Assembly: GCF_014334015.1 (NCBI RefSeq)
Contig: NZ_CP060488.1
Coordinates: forward strand, 6,034,501-6,098,500
DNA length: 64,000 nt
Direction: 5' to 3'
Source: Bacteroides sp. M10
GTDB lineage: Bacteria; Bacteroidota; Bacteroidia; Bacteroidales; Bacteroidaceae
The notes beneath the pieces are model-generated. The model saw nothing but the letters and a program-made list of their open reading frames with translations, searched no databases and was not told the DNA's origin. Shown piece after piece: positions 52,318 to 59,573 of this stretch. Both the position numbers and the translations under genes were made by a program. Numbering within the stretch: the first letter of the stretch is position 1; each line of letters starts with the position of its first letter.

Positions 52318-52686
52318 ATGCTATCACTTGCTTTATTATTAATCACATTCTATGGAATTCACTTATTCTTAAAGTGGTTTTTAAGTAATAAAAGAGGGAG
52401 ATGGGCAACTATTGTCTTGTTTATTCTCCATAGAGCTATGTACCTTATGATATACCTTTTCAATTGGTTCATAATCATAAATGCTATACCTAGAAAGACA
52501 GAATTACTTATAGCATTAGTCTTTACTTTTCCAATGGCTTGGTATATGGGAAAAGTGTGCCTCCATGATATAGATATGCCTCAAAGGATACAATGGTACC
52601 CTTTCTTTGGAAGGTATTTCATCCTCTTTAAATGGAAGATTATTAAATGGGAATACAAAGATAAAGATGATTACACAATATATTAG
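52318..52686 (+). CDS. Membrane protein of the cargo block
   Basis: A 122-residue protein with about three hydrophobic helices (around residues 1-20, 30-55 and 62-80) and a basic C-terminal tail. It starts at the base after the protease stop codon, so the two are translated as a unit. Family not recognised. The arrangement suggests that the protease and this protein work together at the membrane. Confidence 0.7.
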   Translation: MLSLALLLITFYGIHLFLKWFLSNKRGRWATIVLFILHRAMYLMIYLFNWFIIINAIPRKTELLIALVFTFPMAWYMGKVCLHDIDMPQRIQWYPFFGRYFILFKWKIIKWEYKDKDDYTIY

Positions 52687-52695
52687 AAGATAACT

Positions 52696-52998
52696 ATGAG
52701 ATATGAACCTCACGGACAAGTAGACTTGGAAGACCAGTGGATTAATCCTTGGTTCAATTTGATAGGATGGTTGGTCATCATCCTGTGTGTATGGTATAAT
52801 CAAAGCTATTCTATAAAGAAGATGACCTATAAGCAGTCTGAAAATGAATGGGAAAAGCCTGTAAAGATAGAGATGTCATGGAGTAAAAGATGTATAGTTA
52901 TCTTTAAATGTCTAGCCATTGATGTTAAGAATAACCCTCGCTATACTCTTGGATGCTGTGCTCTCTTGATATACCTACTAATCAGATGCTTCTTATAG
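52696..52998 (+). CDS. Small membrane protein of the cargo block
   Basis: A 100-residue protein with one helix near residues 19-34 (LIGWLVIILCVWYN) and one near the C-terminus (about 83-99), separated by a basic soluble loop. It starts 9 bp after the previous gene. Family not recognised. Confidence 0.65.
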   Translation: MRYEPHGQVDLEDQWINPWFNLIGWLVIILCVWYNQSYSIKKMTYKQSENEWEKPVKIEMSWSKRCIVIFKCLAIDVKNNPRYTLGCCALLIYLLIRCFL

Positions 52999-53083
52999 CC
53001 ATCACATATAGTGAAGTCATAAAACGAAGTATCTATTAGTTTTGAAAATAAACAATTAACATAACCTATTAAACTCCAACATT

Positions 53084-53194
53084 ATGCCTAATCCACAAAA
53101 CAACAAATGGTCTGGTATCATATTACTCATAGGAGCAATCATGCTTATCATCATTATGATTATCCTAACAGTCAAAGCCAGTTCAAACATATAG
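53084..53194 (+). CDS. 36-residue single-span membrane peptide
   Basis: The frame reads MPNPQNNKWSGIILLIGAIM, then a long hydrophobic stretch and the end KASSNI. The polar N-terminus and single helix resemble small membrane toxins or leader peptides, but this is only a resemblance. It lies 85 bp after the cargo operon. A second short frame (30 residues) lies at 53233-53325. Confidence 0.5.
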   Translation: MPNPQNNKWSGIILLIGAIMLIIIMIILTVKASSNI

Positions 53195-53244
53195 TGCAAT
53201 GACATTAGAGCAGTATGCCTACCTTCATTAAAATGAAAAAGATA

Positions 53245-53275
53245 TTTGATGAATCAAATAGATTTGCTACATTTG
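53245..53275 (+). promoter_or_regulatory. Full promoter TTTG-N19-TACATTTG near attR
   Basis: Both elements of the Bacteroides promoter are present with the canonical 19-bp spacing. Downstream there is no gene before attR, only hairpins. Confidence 0.65.
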
Positions 53276-53282
53276 CATTAAC

Positions 53283-53410
53283 CACTTTAACAGATTTAAT
53301 TATGAAACACAAGAAAGAAGTTTAGCACCTCTAAGTGCTATTGGTAGCATGACACTAGCAAAATAGTATCACTACCATTGTTGGTCTATAGTTGTCCTAT
53401 AGACTATTAC
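53283..53410 (+). ncRNA. Possible small RNA next to attR
   Basis: The transcript expected from the promoter at 53245 would hold a hairpin AGCAC-CTCTAA-GTGCT near 53323-53341 and a perfect hairpin GTCTATAG/CTATAGAC at 53384-53404, with a 7-codon frame in between. No long gene exists, so an untranslated RNA is plausible. Confidence 0.4.
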
Positions 53411-53465
53411 AGAGACTGTAAAAAAGACTAACAATTACACATATCATAGAAGTTTATTTTCCAGT

Positions 53466-53559
53466 TTGTGGTTCTGAATGTCGCCGGTTCGAGTCCGGTC
53501 TTCCACCCAACAAAAACCCTTGTAAGTTAAATACTTATGAGGGTTTTCTGCTTTCAGGA
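53466..53559 (+). repeat. attR: 94-bp direct repeat with tRNA-His 3' half
   Basis: The exact copy of 42400-42493. It is the original 3' half of the chromosomal tRNA-His and its terminator, displaced by integration. The tRNA 5' half is absent here. Confidence 0.95.
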
Positions 53560-53706
53560 AATAGACATCTTAGAGAGCAAATCATGCTAAATCCTACCTA
53601 ATATTCCTTGTTGTTGGTCTATTGTTGACCCCCAATTAAGTAAGTTAAAATGCTAACAAATAATACATAAATCTTTCCGTTTAACCCATAAACCAAATAT
53701 ATTCTC

Positions 53707-53714
53707 TATATTTG
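53707..53714 (+). promoter_or_regulatory. -7 element TATATTTG for the PspC gene
   Basis: It ends 33 nt before ATG 53748. Confidence 0.55.
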
Positions 53715-53747
53715 TGTAGCATTTGCACTAAAAGAACATAGTATATC

Positions 53748-53981
53748 ATGGAAAATGAAAAGAAATTAACCCGCTCTTCCAATCGAATGATTGCAGGTGT
53801 ATGTGCCGGAATAGCCGAATATTTCGGATGGGATGCTACTTTATTGAGAATAGTATATATATTGGCTACATTCTTCACCGCTTTCGCCGGAGTGATTATA
53901 TATATTATCCTGTGGATTGTCATGCCGGGAAGAAAACCTTCAGACGGATATGAAGACCGCATGAATCAACGCCTACATTGA
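53748..53981 (+). CDS. PspC-domain protein
   Basis: The 77-residue protein has the PspC pattern: a basic start, RMIAGVCAGIAEYFGWDATLLR, then one hydrophobic helix (about residues 34-60) ending in IVMPGRK. In E. coli PspC senses envelope stress and binds PspB/PspA. Here no psp operon is visible, so it is a stand-alone envelope-stress-type protein. The stop is 1 bp before the next ATG. Confidence 0.9.
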   Translation: MENEKKLTRSSNRMIAGVCAGIAEYFGWDATLLRIVYILATFFTAFAGVIIYIILWIVMPGRKPSDGYEDRMNQRLH

Positions 53982-53982
53982 T

Positions 53983-54360
53983 ATGAAAATCAAGAATATC
54001 GACCATATCGTCATACCGGTGTCCGATATAGATAAAAGCCTACATTTCTACACAGAAGTCCTGGGAATGGAAGCCGATACAAGCAACCAACGCTTTGCCG
54101 TCAAGTTCGGTAATCAGAAAATCAATCTTCATGTAGGAAAAGCACAGTTACTTCCTGCAGCCAAGCATCCTGCTTTCGGAAGTGCGGACATCTGTTTACT
54201 TACAGAAGGAAACATAGAGGAAATAAAGGCCGAAGTAGAATCCAAAGGAATAGAAATAGAAGTCGGTATAGTCCAGCGTCAAGGTGCGCAGGGGGCCATC
54301 CGGAGTATTTATTTCAGAGATCCGGATGGTAATCTGATAGAAGTAAGTACATTAATATAA
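53983..54360 (+). CDS. VOC-family (glyoxalase-like) protein
   Basis: The 125-residue single-domain protein starts MKIKNIDHIVIPVSDIDKSLHFYTEVLGME, split here to its motifs IDHIVIPVSD and FYTEVLGME. It continues with a KINLHVGKA strand and ends SIYFRDPDGNLIEVSTLI with the metal-ligand Glu. It resembles lactoylglutathione lyase/fosfomycin-resistance relatives; the reaction is unassigned. It is coupled to pspC (1-bp gap) and its last 9 bp overlap the convergent dnaX. Confidence 0.9.
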   Translation: MKIKNIDHIVIPVSDIDKSLHFYTEVLGMEADTSNQRFAVKFGNQKINLHVGKAQLLPAAKHPAFGSADICLLTEGNIEEIKAEVESKGIEIEVGIVQRQGAQGAIRSIYFRDPDGNLIEVSTLI

Positions 54361-56217
54361 TTCCAGCCCGAACTCATCTTTCAGTTGCATCAATGCCTGA
54401 TTCTTTTGAGCCATCATCTGGAATTTCTCGACACGTCCCACAGGACGTACTGTTTCTGTTGCCTCACTTACCCGCACTGTCATCATCACTTTACTGTTCT
54501 TCAGTCTGCCGCGAAGATAATCCTGCAATTCGGGAATCAAAGCTGTAAAATCCTTTGCAGCAAACTCATTATCAACCACCACTTCAAAAGTCGTTGAGTT
54601 GTTAAGCAACGCCGGACGGAGCATCTGCATACGTTTTGCAAGAGCATCCTGTTCTTTCGGCAACTGGCCGGCATACTCCTGCCAATAATAATTCAAATCC
54701 CGGTCATTGAACATAAAATCCTCTTCCGGTTGTTGCACCTTAGGAACATAAGTTGTAGTCGTATTTTGCGATACTTGGTCACGCTGCGGATTCTTGATAG
54801 ATACCCCCAAGCTGGACATCTTCATCACGGGAATTTTTCGTTCTTCCTTGGCAGTCTGAGCAACTCCCGCTCCTTGTGACGGAGCAGACGAAGCCGCACC
54901 AGGAGAAGCCGGTGCTCCCGGTTGCACAGCCGCAGAAGCCTGCGGATGCTGGGCAGTAGTGCCATTAGCAGCCTGTGTTGTAACTGAAGACGGAGACGAA
55001 TGAACTGGAGCCTGCTGAACCTGAGTGGCAGAAGCTACCTGCGGCTGCTGTGCTGCGGCAGGCTGAGTGAATACGGGTTTTATAGTCTTCTTAGGGCCAC
55101 GCCCACCACTCACGTCATCCCCCTCGGTGGTAAGCTGTGCAACCTGTATCAAGGTCAGTTCTACCAGCAAACGCTTATTTTTGCTGATGCGGTAATTCAA
55201 ATCGCACTCATTACACAGCTTCATAGCCCGGTACAAAAAAGGTAACGGACATTTCTGCGCCTGTTCCTGATAACGTTGGCGTATGCTCGCTCCCACTTCC
55301 AGTAAAGGCAATGTCACCGGGTCTTTCCCGACCAACAAGTCACGGAAATGAGACGACAATCCGGTAATAAAGTGACTTCCGTCAAAACCTTTATTCAATA
55401 TATCATTGAAAAGCAACAATGCGTCGCTCACCTTGTTTTCGAGGAAGCAATCCGTCAGACGGAAATAATATTCATAATCAAGTACGTTCAGATTATCAAT
55501 CACACTCTTATAGGTGATATTTCCTCCGGTGAAACTAACCACCTGATCGAAGATAGACAATGCATCACGCATACCACCGTCCGCCTTCATGGCTATCACG
55601 TTCAGCGCTTCCGGCTCTGCCGTGATTCCTTCTTTCGAAGCAACATACGACAGATGATTCACCGTATCTTCCACGCTTATCCGGTTAAAGTCATAAATCT
55701 GACAACGGGAAAGAATGGTAGGAAGAATCTTATGCTTCTCCGTCGTAGCCAGAATAAAAATCGCATGACGGGGAGGTTCTTCCAGCGTTTTCAGGAACGC
55801 ATTGAAAGCAGATGCCGAGAGCATGTGCACCTCGTCGATGATATATACCTTATACTTACCAATCTGTGGTGGGATACGCACTTGCTCCACCAACTGGCGA
55901 ATGTCATCCACCGAGTTATTAGAAGCAGCATCGAGTTCGTGAATATTATATGACCGCTGTTCGTTGAAAGCTACACATGACTCACACTGATTGCAAGCCT
56001 CTCCGTCAGCGGTAGGCGTCATACAATTAATGGTCTTGGCAAAGATACGCGCGCAAGTCGTTTTTCCTACCCCGCGCGGTCCGCAAAACAAATAAGCATG
56101 AGCCAGTTTTTGGGTAGCAATTGCATTTTTCAGCGTAGTAGTCAACGCCCGCTGTCCCACCACCGATTCGAACGTGGACGGACGGTATTTACGGGCTGAA
56201 ACAATATAGTTTTCCAT
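54352..56217 (-). CDS. dnaX: DNA polymerase III subunit gamma/tau
   Basis: DnaX is the clamp-loader ATPase of the replicative polymerase. The 621-residue protein starts MENYIVSARKYRP. It has Walker A CGPRGVGKTTCARIFA (about residues 46-60), a zinc-type Cys cluster (CMTPTADGEACNQCESC), the Walker B IIDEVHMLS and sensor TTEKHKI. A low-complexity Gln/Ala/Pro region (about 385-490) leads to a C-terminal tau-like part. I start at ATG 56217; a longer in-frame reading would begin at the promoter. No obvious slippery frameshift heptamer was verified. Confidence 0.95.
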   Translation of the reverse strand: MENYIVSARKYRPSTFESVVGQRALTTTLKNAIATQKLAHAYLFCGPRGVGKTTCARIFAKTINCMTPTADGEACNQCESCVAFNEQRSYNIHELDAASNNSVDDIRQLVEQVRIPPQIGKYKVYIIDEVHMLSASAFNAFLKTLEEPPRHAIFILATTEKHKILPTILSRCQIYDFNRISVEDTVNHLSYVASKEGITAEPEALNVIAMKADGGMRDALSIFDQVVSFTGGNITYKSVIDNLNVLDYEYYFRLTDCFLENKVSDALLLFNDILNKGFDGSHFITGLSSHFRDLLVGKDPVTLPLLEVGASIRQRYQEQAQKCPLPFLYRAMKLCNECDLNYRISKNKRLLVELTLIQVAQLTTEGDDVSGGRGPKKTIKPVFTQPAAAQQPQVASATQVQQAPVHSSPSSVTTQAANGTTAQHPQASAAVQPGAPASPGAASSAPSQGAGVAQTAKEERKIPVMKMSSLGVSIKNPQRDQVSQNTTTTYVPKVQQPEEDFMFNDRDLNYYWQEYAGQLPKEQDALAKRMQMLRPALLNNSTTFEVVVDNEFAAKDFTALIPELQDYLRGRLKNSKVMMTVRVSEATETVRPVGRVEKFQMMAQKNQALMQLKDEFGLELY

Positions 56218-56257
56218 ATCCGGGATTCTCTCTGTTTTTGAAATTTCGCTTATTCTG

Positions 56258-56265
56258 CAAATGTA
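56258..56265 (-). promoter_or_regulatory. -7 element TACATTTG for dnaX
   Basis: It lies 40 nt upstream of ATG 56217. Confidence 0.55.
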
Positions 56266-56344
56266 CACAAAAAAAGTGATAAGTAATAAGGGATAAAGAG
56301 AGAAGTTTTGAAGCCGAAGCGATAAGTTTTTAAGTTATTAGTTT

Positions 56345-56352
56345 TATCTTTG
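56345..56352 (+). promoter_or_regulatory. -7 element TATCTTTG for the FtsB/DivIC gene
   Basis: It ends 21 nt before ATG 56374; a strong AAAGGAGAA ribosome site lies between. Confidence 0.65.
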
Positions 56353-56373
56353 CAGATATTAAAAGGAGAAATT

Positions 56374-56670
56374 ATGGGTAAACTAATCAGTATCTGGAGT
56401 TTCATATGCAGACGCAAGTACCTCATTACAGTCGTTGCATTTGCTGTTATCATTGGCTTTCTGGACGAGAACAGCCTGGTTCGTCGTTTCGGATATGAAC
56501 GGGAAATCAGTCAGTTGAAAGAAGAGATAGAAAAGTACCGGGCAGATTACGAAGAAAACACCAAACGTCTCAACGAAATAAGTACCAATCCGGACGCCAT
56601 CGAACAGATCGCCCGTGAAAAGTATCTGATGAAGAAACCCAACGAAGATATTTACGTTTTTGAAGATTAA
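56374..56670 (+). CDS. Septum formation initiator (FtsB/DivIC-like)
   Basis: The 98-residue protein has a short N-terminus, a membrane helix (about residues 16-32, YLITVVAFAVIIGFL), a coiled coil (about 45-75, REISQLKEEIEKYRADYEEN) and the C-terminal AIEQIAREKYLMKKPNEDIYV signature. FtsB/DivIC proteins bridge FtsL and FtsQ in the divisome. The start ATG 56374 is decided by a GGAG ribosome site. The next gene begins 3 bp after its stop. Confidence 0.93.
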   Translation: MGKLISIWSFICRRKYLITVVAFAVIIGFLDENSLVRRFGYEREISQLKEEIEKYRADYEENTKRLNEISTNPDAIEQIAREKYLMKKPNEDIYVFED

Positions 56671-56673
56671 AGA

Positions 56674-57015
56674 ATGAAACAATTAGTACCCGCCCTTTTC
56701 ACCGTAGGCGCCATAATGGCTCTCACCGGAGCAGCTGTGTTTATTACCGGATGGATATACGCTCCTTACATATATACTGTTGGAGCCGGATGTATCGCAT
56801 TGGCACAAGTGAACACACCCGTCAAAGGAAAGAGCAAAACATTGAAACGCCTGCGTGTTCAGCAGATATTCGGTGCACTGGCACTTATCCTGACCGGAGC
56901 CTTTATGTTTACCACACGAGGCAATGAATGGATTGCCTGCCTCACAGTTGCTGCCATCCTCGAACTTTACACCGCTTTCCGTATTCCACAGGAAGAAGAA
57001 AAAGAAAGGTCATAA
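56674..57015 (+). CDS. Small four-helix membrane protein, unknown
   Basis: A 113-residue protein with four hydrophobic helices (about residues 5-28, 30-46, 65-82 and 86-100) and a charged QEEEKERS tail. It follows the FtsB-like gene by 3 bp and is probably co-transcribed. I recognise no family; position suggests an envelope or division accessory role. A hairpin terminator follows. Confidence 0.75.
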   Translation: MKQLVPALFTVGAIMALTGAAVFITGWIYAPYIYTVGAGCIALAQVNTPVKGKSKTLKRLRVQQIFGALALILTGAFMFTTRGNEWIACLTVAAILELYTAFRIPQEEEKERS

Positions 57016-57020
57016 AAAAA

Positions 57021-57066
57021 GCCCGTTCATAGCTTTTCAGTCTTGAACAGGCATCACTTTTTTTAA
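57021..57066 (+). terminator. Terminator after the FtsB-like operon
   Basis: GCC-GTTCA pairs with TGAAC-GGC around a 14-nt loop; a T7 run follows. Confidence 0.75.
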
Positions 57067-57115
57067 TTCGATAATGTTCCGTCCTTTTATAAAGAACGGA
57101 ACAGTTTTATATCAT

Positions 57116-57718
57116 TTATTTCTTCACAGGTGAATATCTTGCATTCAACCCGTCAACAATTTCTTTTGTAATATTGAAAGTGCTGTCAGCATAAAGCAGG
57201 TTATCGAAACCAGTGTTGCTGAAGATCAGGCTATATCCGTGAGTCTTATTATATTCTTTCAGGAAAGCGTTGATAGAATCGCGGAACTGCAAGCTATTCT
57301 TGTTGTTCTCTTCCATCAAACCATTCTGAAGTTTGTTGCTCAACTCTTGCAAATCTTGTTCCAACTTCACCAGACGGTTGTACTCTTGCTGCGCTCTATC
57401 TTGTGACAGGAAAGCATTGTTTTCAACTTTCTTCTGAAAATCTTGCTTTTCCTTGTTCAAAGAGGTAGCCTTCTGATTCAATGTCATACGAACGTTTTCG
57501 CTCTTCTTTACCATCGCCTCATTCAAGTCAATACAGAAATTGTATTTGGCAAGCAGCGTATCTATTTCAACATAGGCAATTTTCATTCCTGACAGTTCGG
57601 CATTAGCCTGAGCCGGAGCATTGGTAGTTTGATTGTCAGTTTTGCCAGCACATTGTGAAAATAAAACGATAAACGCAAGAGCAGCCAAACCGTTCATGAG
57701 GTAGTTCATTCTATTCAT
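57116..57718 (-). CDS. OmpH/Skp-family lipoprotein
   Basis: The 200-residue product has a signal with lipobox (FIVLFSQCAGK, Cys23 as lipid site) and a long alpha-helical coiled coil (about residues 60-150) typical of Skp/OmpH chaperones, framed by the beta segment KIAYVEIDTLLAKYNF and the YNKTHGYSLIFSN end. Skp proteins hold unfolded outer-membrane proteins in the periplasm. The lipoprotein form is common in Bacteroidetes. Confidence 0.9.
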   Translation of the reverse strand: MNRMNYLMNGLAALAFIVLFSQCAGKTDNQTTNAPAQANAELSGMKIAYVEIDTLLAKYNFCIDLNEAMVKKSENVRMTLNQKATSLNKEKQDFQKKVENNAFLSQDRAQQEYNRLVKLEQDLQELSNKLQNGLMEENNKNSLQFRDSINAFLKEYNKTHGYSLIFSNTGFDNLLYADSTFNITKEIVDGLNARYSPVKK

Positions 57719-57745
57719 AATTAATAAGTATTGTTTTTAATAAAT

Positions 57746-57979
57746 TTAATTCATACTATCGTTCAAGGCTTTTTCCAACTCGTTAATAGAAAAACGCGGC
57801 TTCTTTTGTGCTTCGCGATCTTGCGACTGTGCGCATCCGATTCCTTTCTGACGCAACGCTTTATTCCCACTCACGTGACCATTCGGGAACTTCCCACCCT
57901 TCGTAAAGAATACTTTCACCCCTAATAATACCAGGGAAATAGCAACTATTAACAAAGTTATCAGTATAGTCTCAACCAT
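57746..57979 (-). CDS. Small membrane-anchored protein, unknown
   Basis: A 77-residue protein with one N-terminal helix (about residues 3-25, ILITLLIVAISLVLLGVKVFF) and a basic cytosolic tail with GKFPNGHVSGNKALRQKGIGC, given here in two parts: GKFPNGHVSG and NKALRQKGIGC. It lies 27 bp upstream of the OmpH gene on the same strand and shares its promoter. Widespread in Bacteroides, but I know no function. Confidence 0.75.
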   Translation of the reverse strand: MVETILITLLIVAISLVLLGVKVFFTKGGKFPNGHVSGNKALRQKGIGCAQSQDREAQKKPRFSINELEKALNDSMN

Positions 57980-57999
57980 TTCTATTAATTTTGTGAGTG

Positions 58000-58007
58000 C
58001 AAAGATA
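58000..58007 (-). promoter_or_regulatory. -7 element TATCTTTG for the 57979 gene and ompH
   Basis: It lies 20 nt upstream of ATG 57979. Confidence 0.55.
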
Positions 58008-58112
58008 GGCTTTAATGAGATATGAGTTCAGATAAGTCAATCAAATTAACCATATTTAGCAATAGAAGAAGCGAAAACAGCCCTTCTATTCCTATTATAA
58101 AATAGAAACAGC

Positions 58113-59573
58113 ATGGAAAAAAAAGACTTAAAGCCGGCTGGCGTATTCAAGTATTTCGAAGAAATCTGCCAAGTGCCACGCCCTTCGAAGAAGGAAGAGA
58201 AAATGATTGCCTACCTGAAGGCATTCGGAGCAAAACATAATCTGGAAACCAAGGTGGACGAAGCCGGCAATGTATTGATTAAAAAGCCCGCTACTCCGGG
58301 AAAAGAAAATCTTCAAACCGTCGTTCTGCAATCGCATATCGACATGGTGTGCGAAAAGAATAACGATGTTCAACACGACTTCCTCACCGATCCCATCGAA
58401 ACGGAAATTGACGGTGAATGGCTGAAAGCCAAAGGCACTACCCTCGGAGCCGACAACGGTATCGGTGTAGCTACCGAGCTGGCTATCCTGGCTGACGACA
58501 GCATTGAGCACGGTCCGCTGGAATGCCTGTTTACCGTAGACGAAGAAACCGGACTGACCGGAGCTTTTGCCCTGCAAGAAGGTTTTATGAGCGGTGACAT
58601 CCTTCTGAACCTCGATTCGGAAGATGAAGGGGAAATCTTTATCGGATGTGCCGGAGGTATCGACTCCGTTGCAGAATTTACTTATAAGGAAGTGGAAGTT
58701 CCCGCCGGATATTTCTTCTTCAAGGTGGAAGTGAAAGGGCTGAAAGGCGGTCACTCCGGTGGCGATATTCACCTGGGACGTGGCAATGCCAACAAAATAC
58801 TGAACCGTTTCCTTTCCCGCATGACTGCCAGACACGATCTGTACCTATGTGAAATCAACGGTGGTAACCTGCGCAACGCTATTCCCCGCGAGGCTTATGC
58901 CATCTGTGCTGTTCCCGAAGACGCCAAACATGATGTCCGCACCGAACTGAATATCTTCACCAGCGAAATGGAAGACGAATTGTCCGTTGTAGAGCCCGAC
59001 TTAAAGCTGGTTCTCGAATCGGAAACTCCGCGCAAAATGGCTATCGACCAGGATACTACTACCCGTTTATTAAAAGCTCTGTATGCAGCTCCTCACGGTG
59101 TATATGCCATGAGCCAGGATATTCCCGGACTGGTGGAAACTTCTACCAATCTGGCATCTGTCAAGATGAAGCCCAACCATATCATCCGCATTGAAACCAG
59201 TCAGAGAAGTTCTATATTGTCCGCACGCAACGATATGGCGAACACGGTTCGCGCCGTATTCCAACTGGCAGGAGCCAATGTTACTTTCGGAGAAGGTTAT
59301 CCGGGATGGAAACCGAATCCACATTCGGCCATCCTCGAAGTAGCAGTTGAATCATACAAACGCTTATTCGGCGTAGATGCGAAAGTAAAAGCAATCCACG
59401 CAGGATTGGAGTGCGGCCTGTTCCTTGATAAGTATCCAACGTTGGATATGGTTTCTTTCGGACCGACACTTACAGGTGTTCACTCTCCCGACGAACGGAT
59501 GCTTATTCCTACCGTAGAGAAATTCTGGAAACATCTGTTGGATATCTTGGCACATGTACCTGCCAAAAAATAA
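58113..59573 (+). CDS. pepD: Aminoacyl-histidine dipeptidase (Xaa-His, M20 family)
   Basis: PepD cleaves Xaa-His and other dipeptides with zinc. The 486-residue protein has the M20 motifs LQSHIDMVCEK, TLGADNGIGVA, VDEETGLTGA and NLDSEDEGEIFIGCAGG, the dimerisation domain around GLKGGHSGGDIHLGRGNA, and the late His in GPTLTGVHSPDERM. It is cytoplasmic (no signal). The next gene may start inside its last 20 bp. Confidence 0.94.
   Translation: MEKKDLKPAGVFKYFEEICQVPRPSKKEEKMIAYLKAFGAKHNLETKVDEAGNVLIKKPATPGKENLQTVVLQSHIDMVCEKNNDVQHDFLTDPIETEIDGEWLKAKGTTLGADNGIGVATELAILADDSIEHGPLECLFTVDEETGLTGAFALQEGFMSGDILLNLDSEDEGEIFIGCAGGIDSVAEFTYKEVEVPAGYFFFKVEVKGLKGGHSGGDIHLGRGNANKILNRFLSRMTARHDLYLCEINGGNLRNAIPREAYAICAVPEDAKHDVRTELNIFTSEMEDELSVVEPDLKLVLESETPRKMAIDQDTTTRLLKALYAAPHGVYAMSQDIPGLVETSTNLASVKMKPNHIIRIETSQRSSILSARNDMANTVRAVFQLAGANVTFGEGYPGWKPNPHSAILEVAVESYKRLFGVDAKVKAIHAGLECGLFLDKYPTLDMVSFGPTLTGVHSPDERMLIPTVEKFWKHLLDILAHVPAKK

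Larger units (their letters stand above)
42400..53559 (+). mobile_element. 11-kb integrative element in tRNA-His
   Basis: The element lies between the 94-bp attL and attR. It starts with a tyrosine integrase and all recognised genes read the same way. The module order is integrase, SF2-helicase-like, predicted winged-helix protein, small protein, Sak4-like ATPase, DUF3871, RadC/JAB, then a cargo block (micropeptides, structured RNA, TerB-like, retropepsin-like, membrane proteins). Codon use is AT-rich with AGA/AGG arginines and unlike the CGT/CGC-rich flanks, a sign of transfer. No relaxase, type IV secretion, capsid, terminase or portal gene is visible. It may be a phage satellite or a mobilisable island using helper functions. 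Confidence 0.9.

Noticed and set aside
47339..53000. Conjugation or mobilisation genes
   Set aside because: No relaxase histidine motifs, VirB4/VirD4-type ATPase or TraG-like proteins were found among the element's frames; the only RecA-fold ATPase looks like Sak4.
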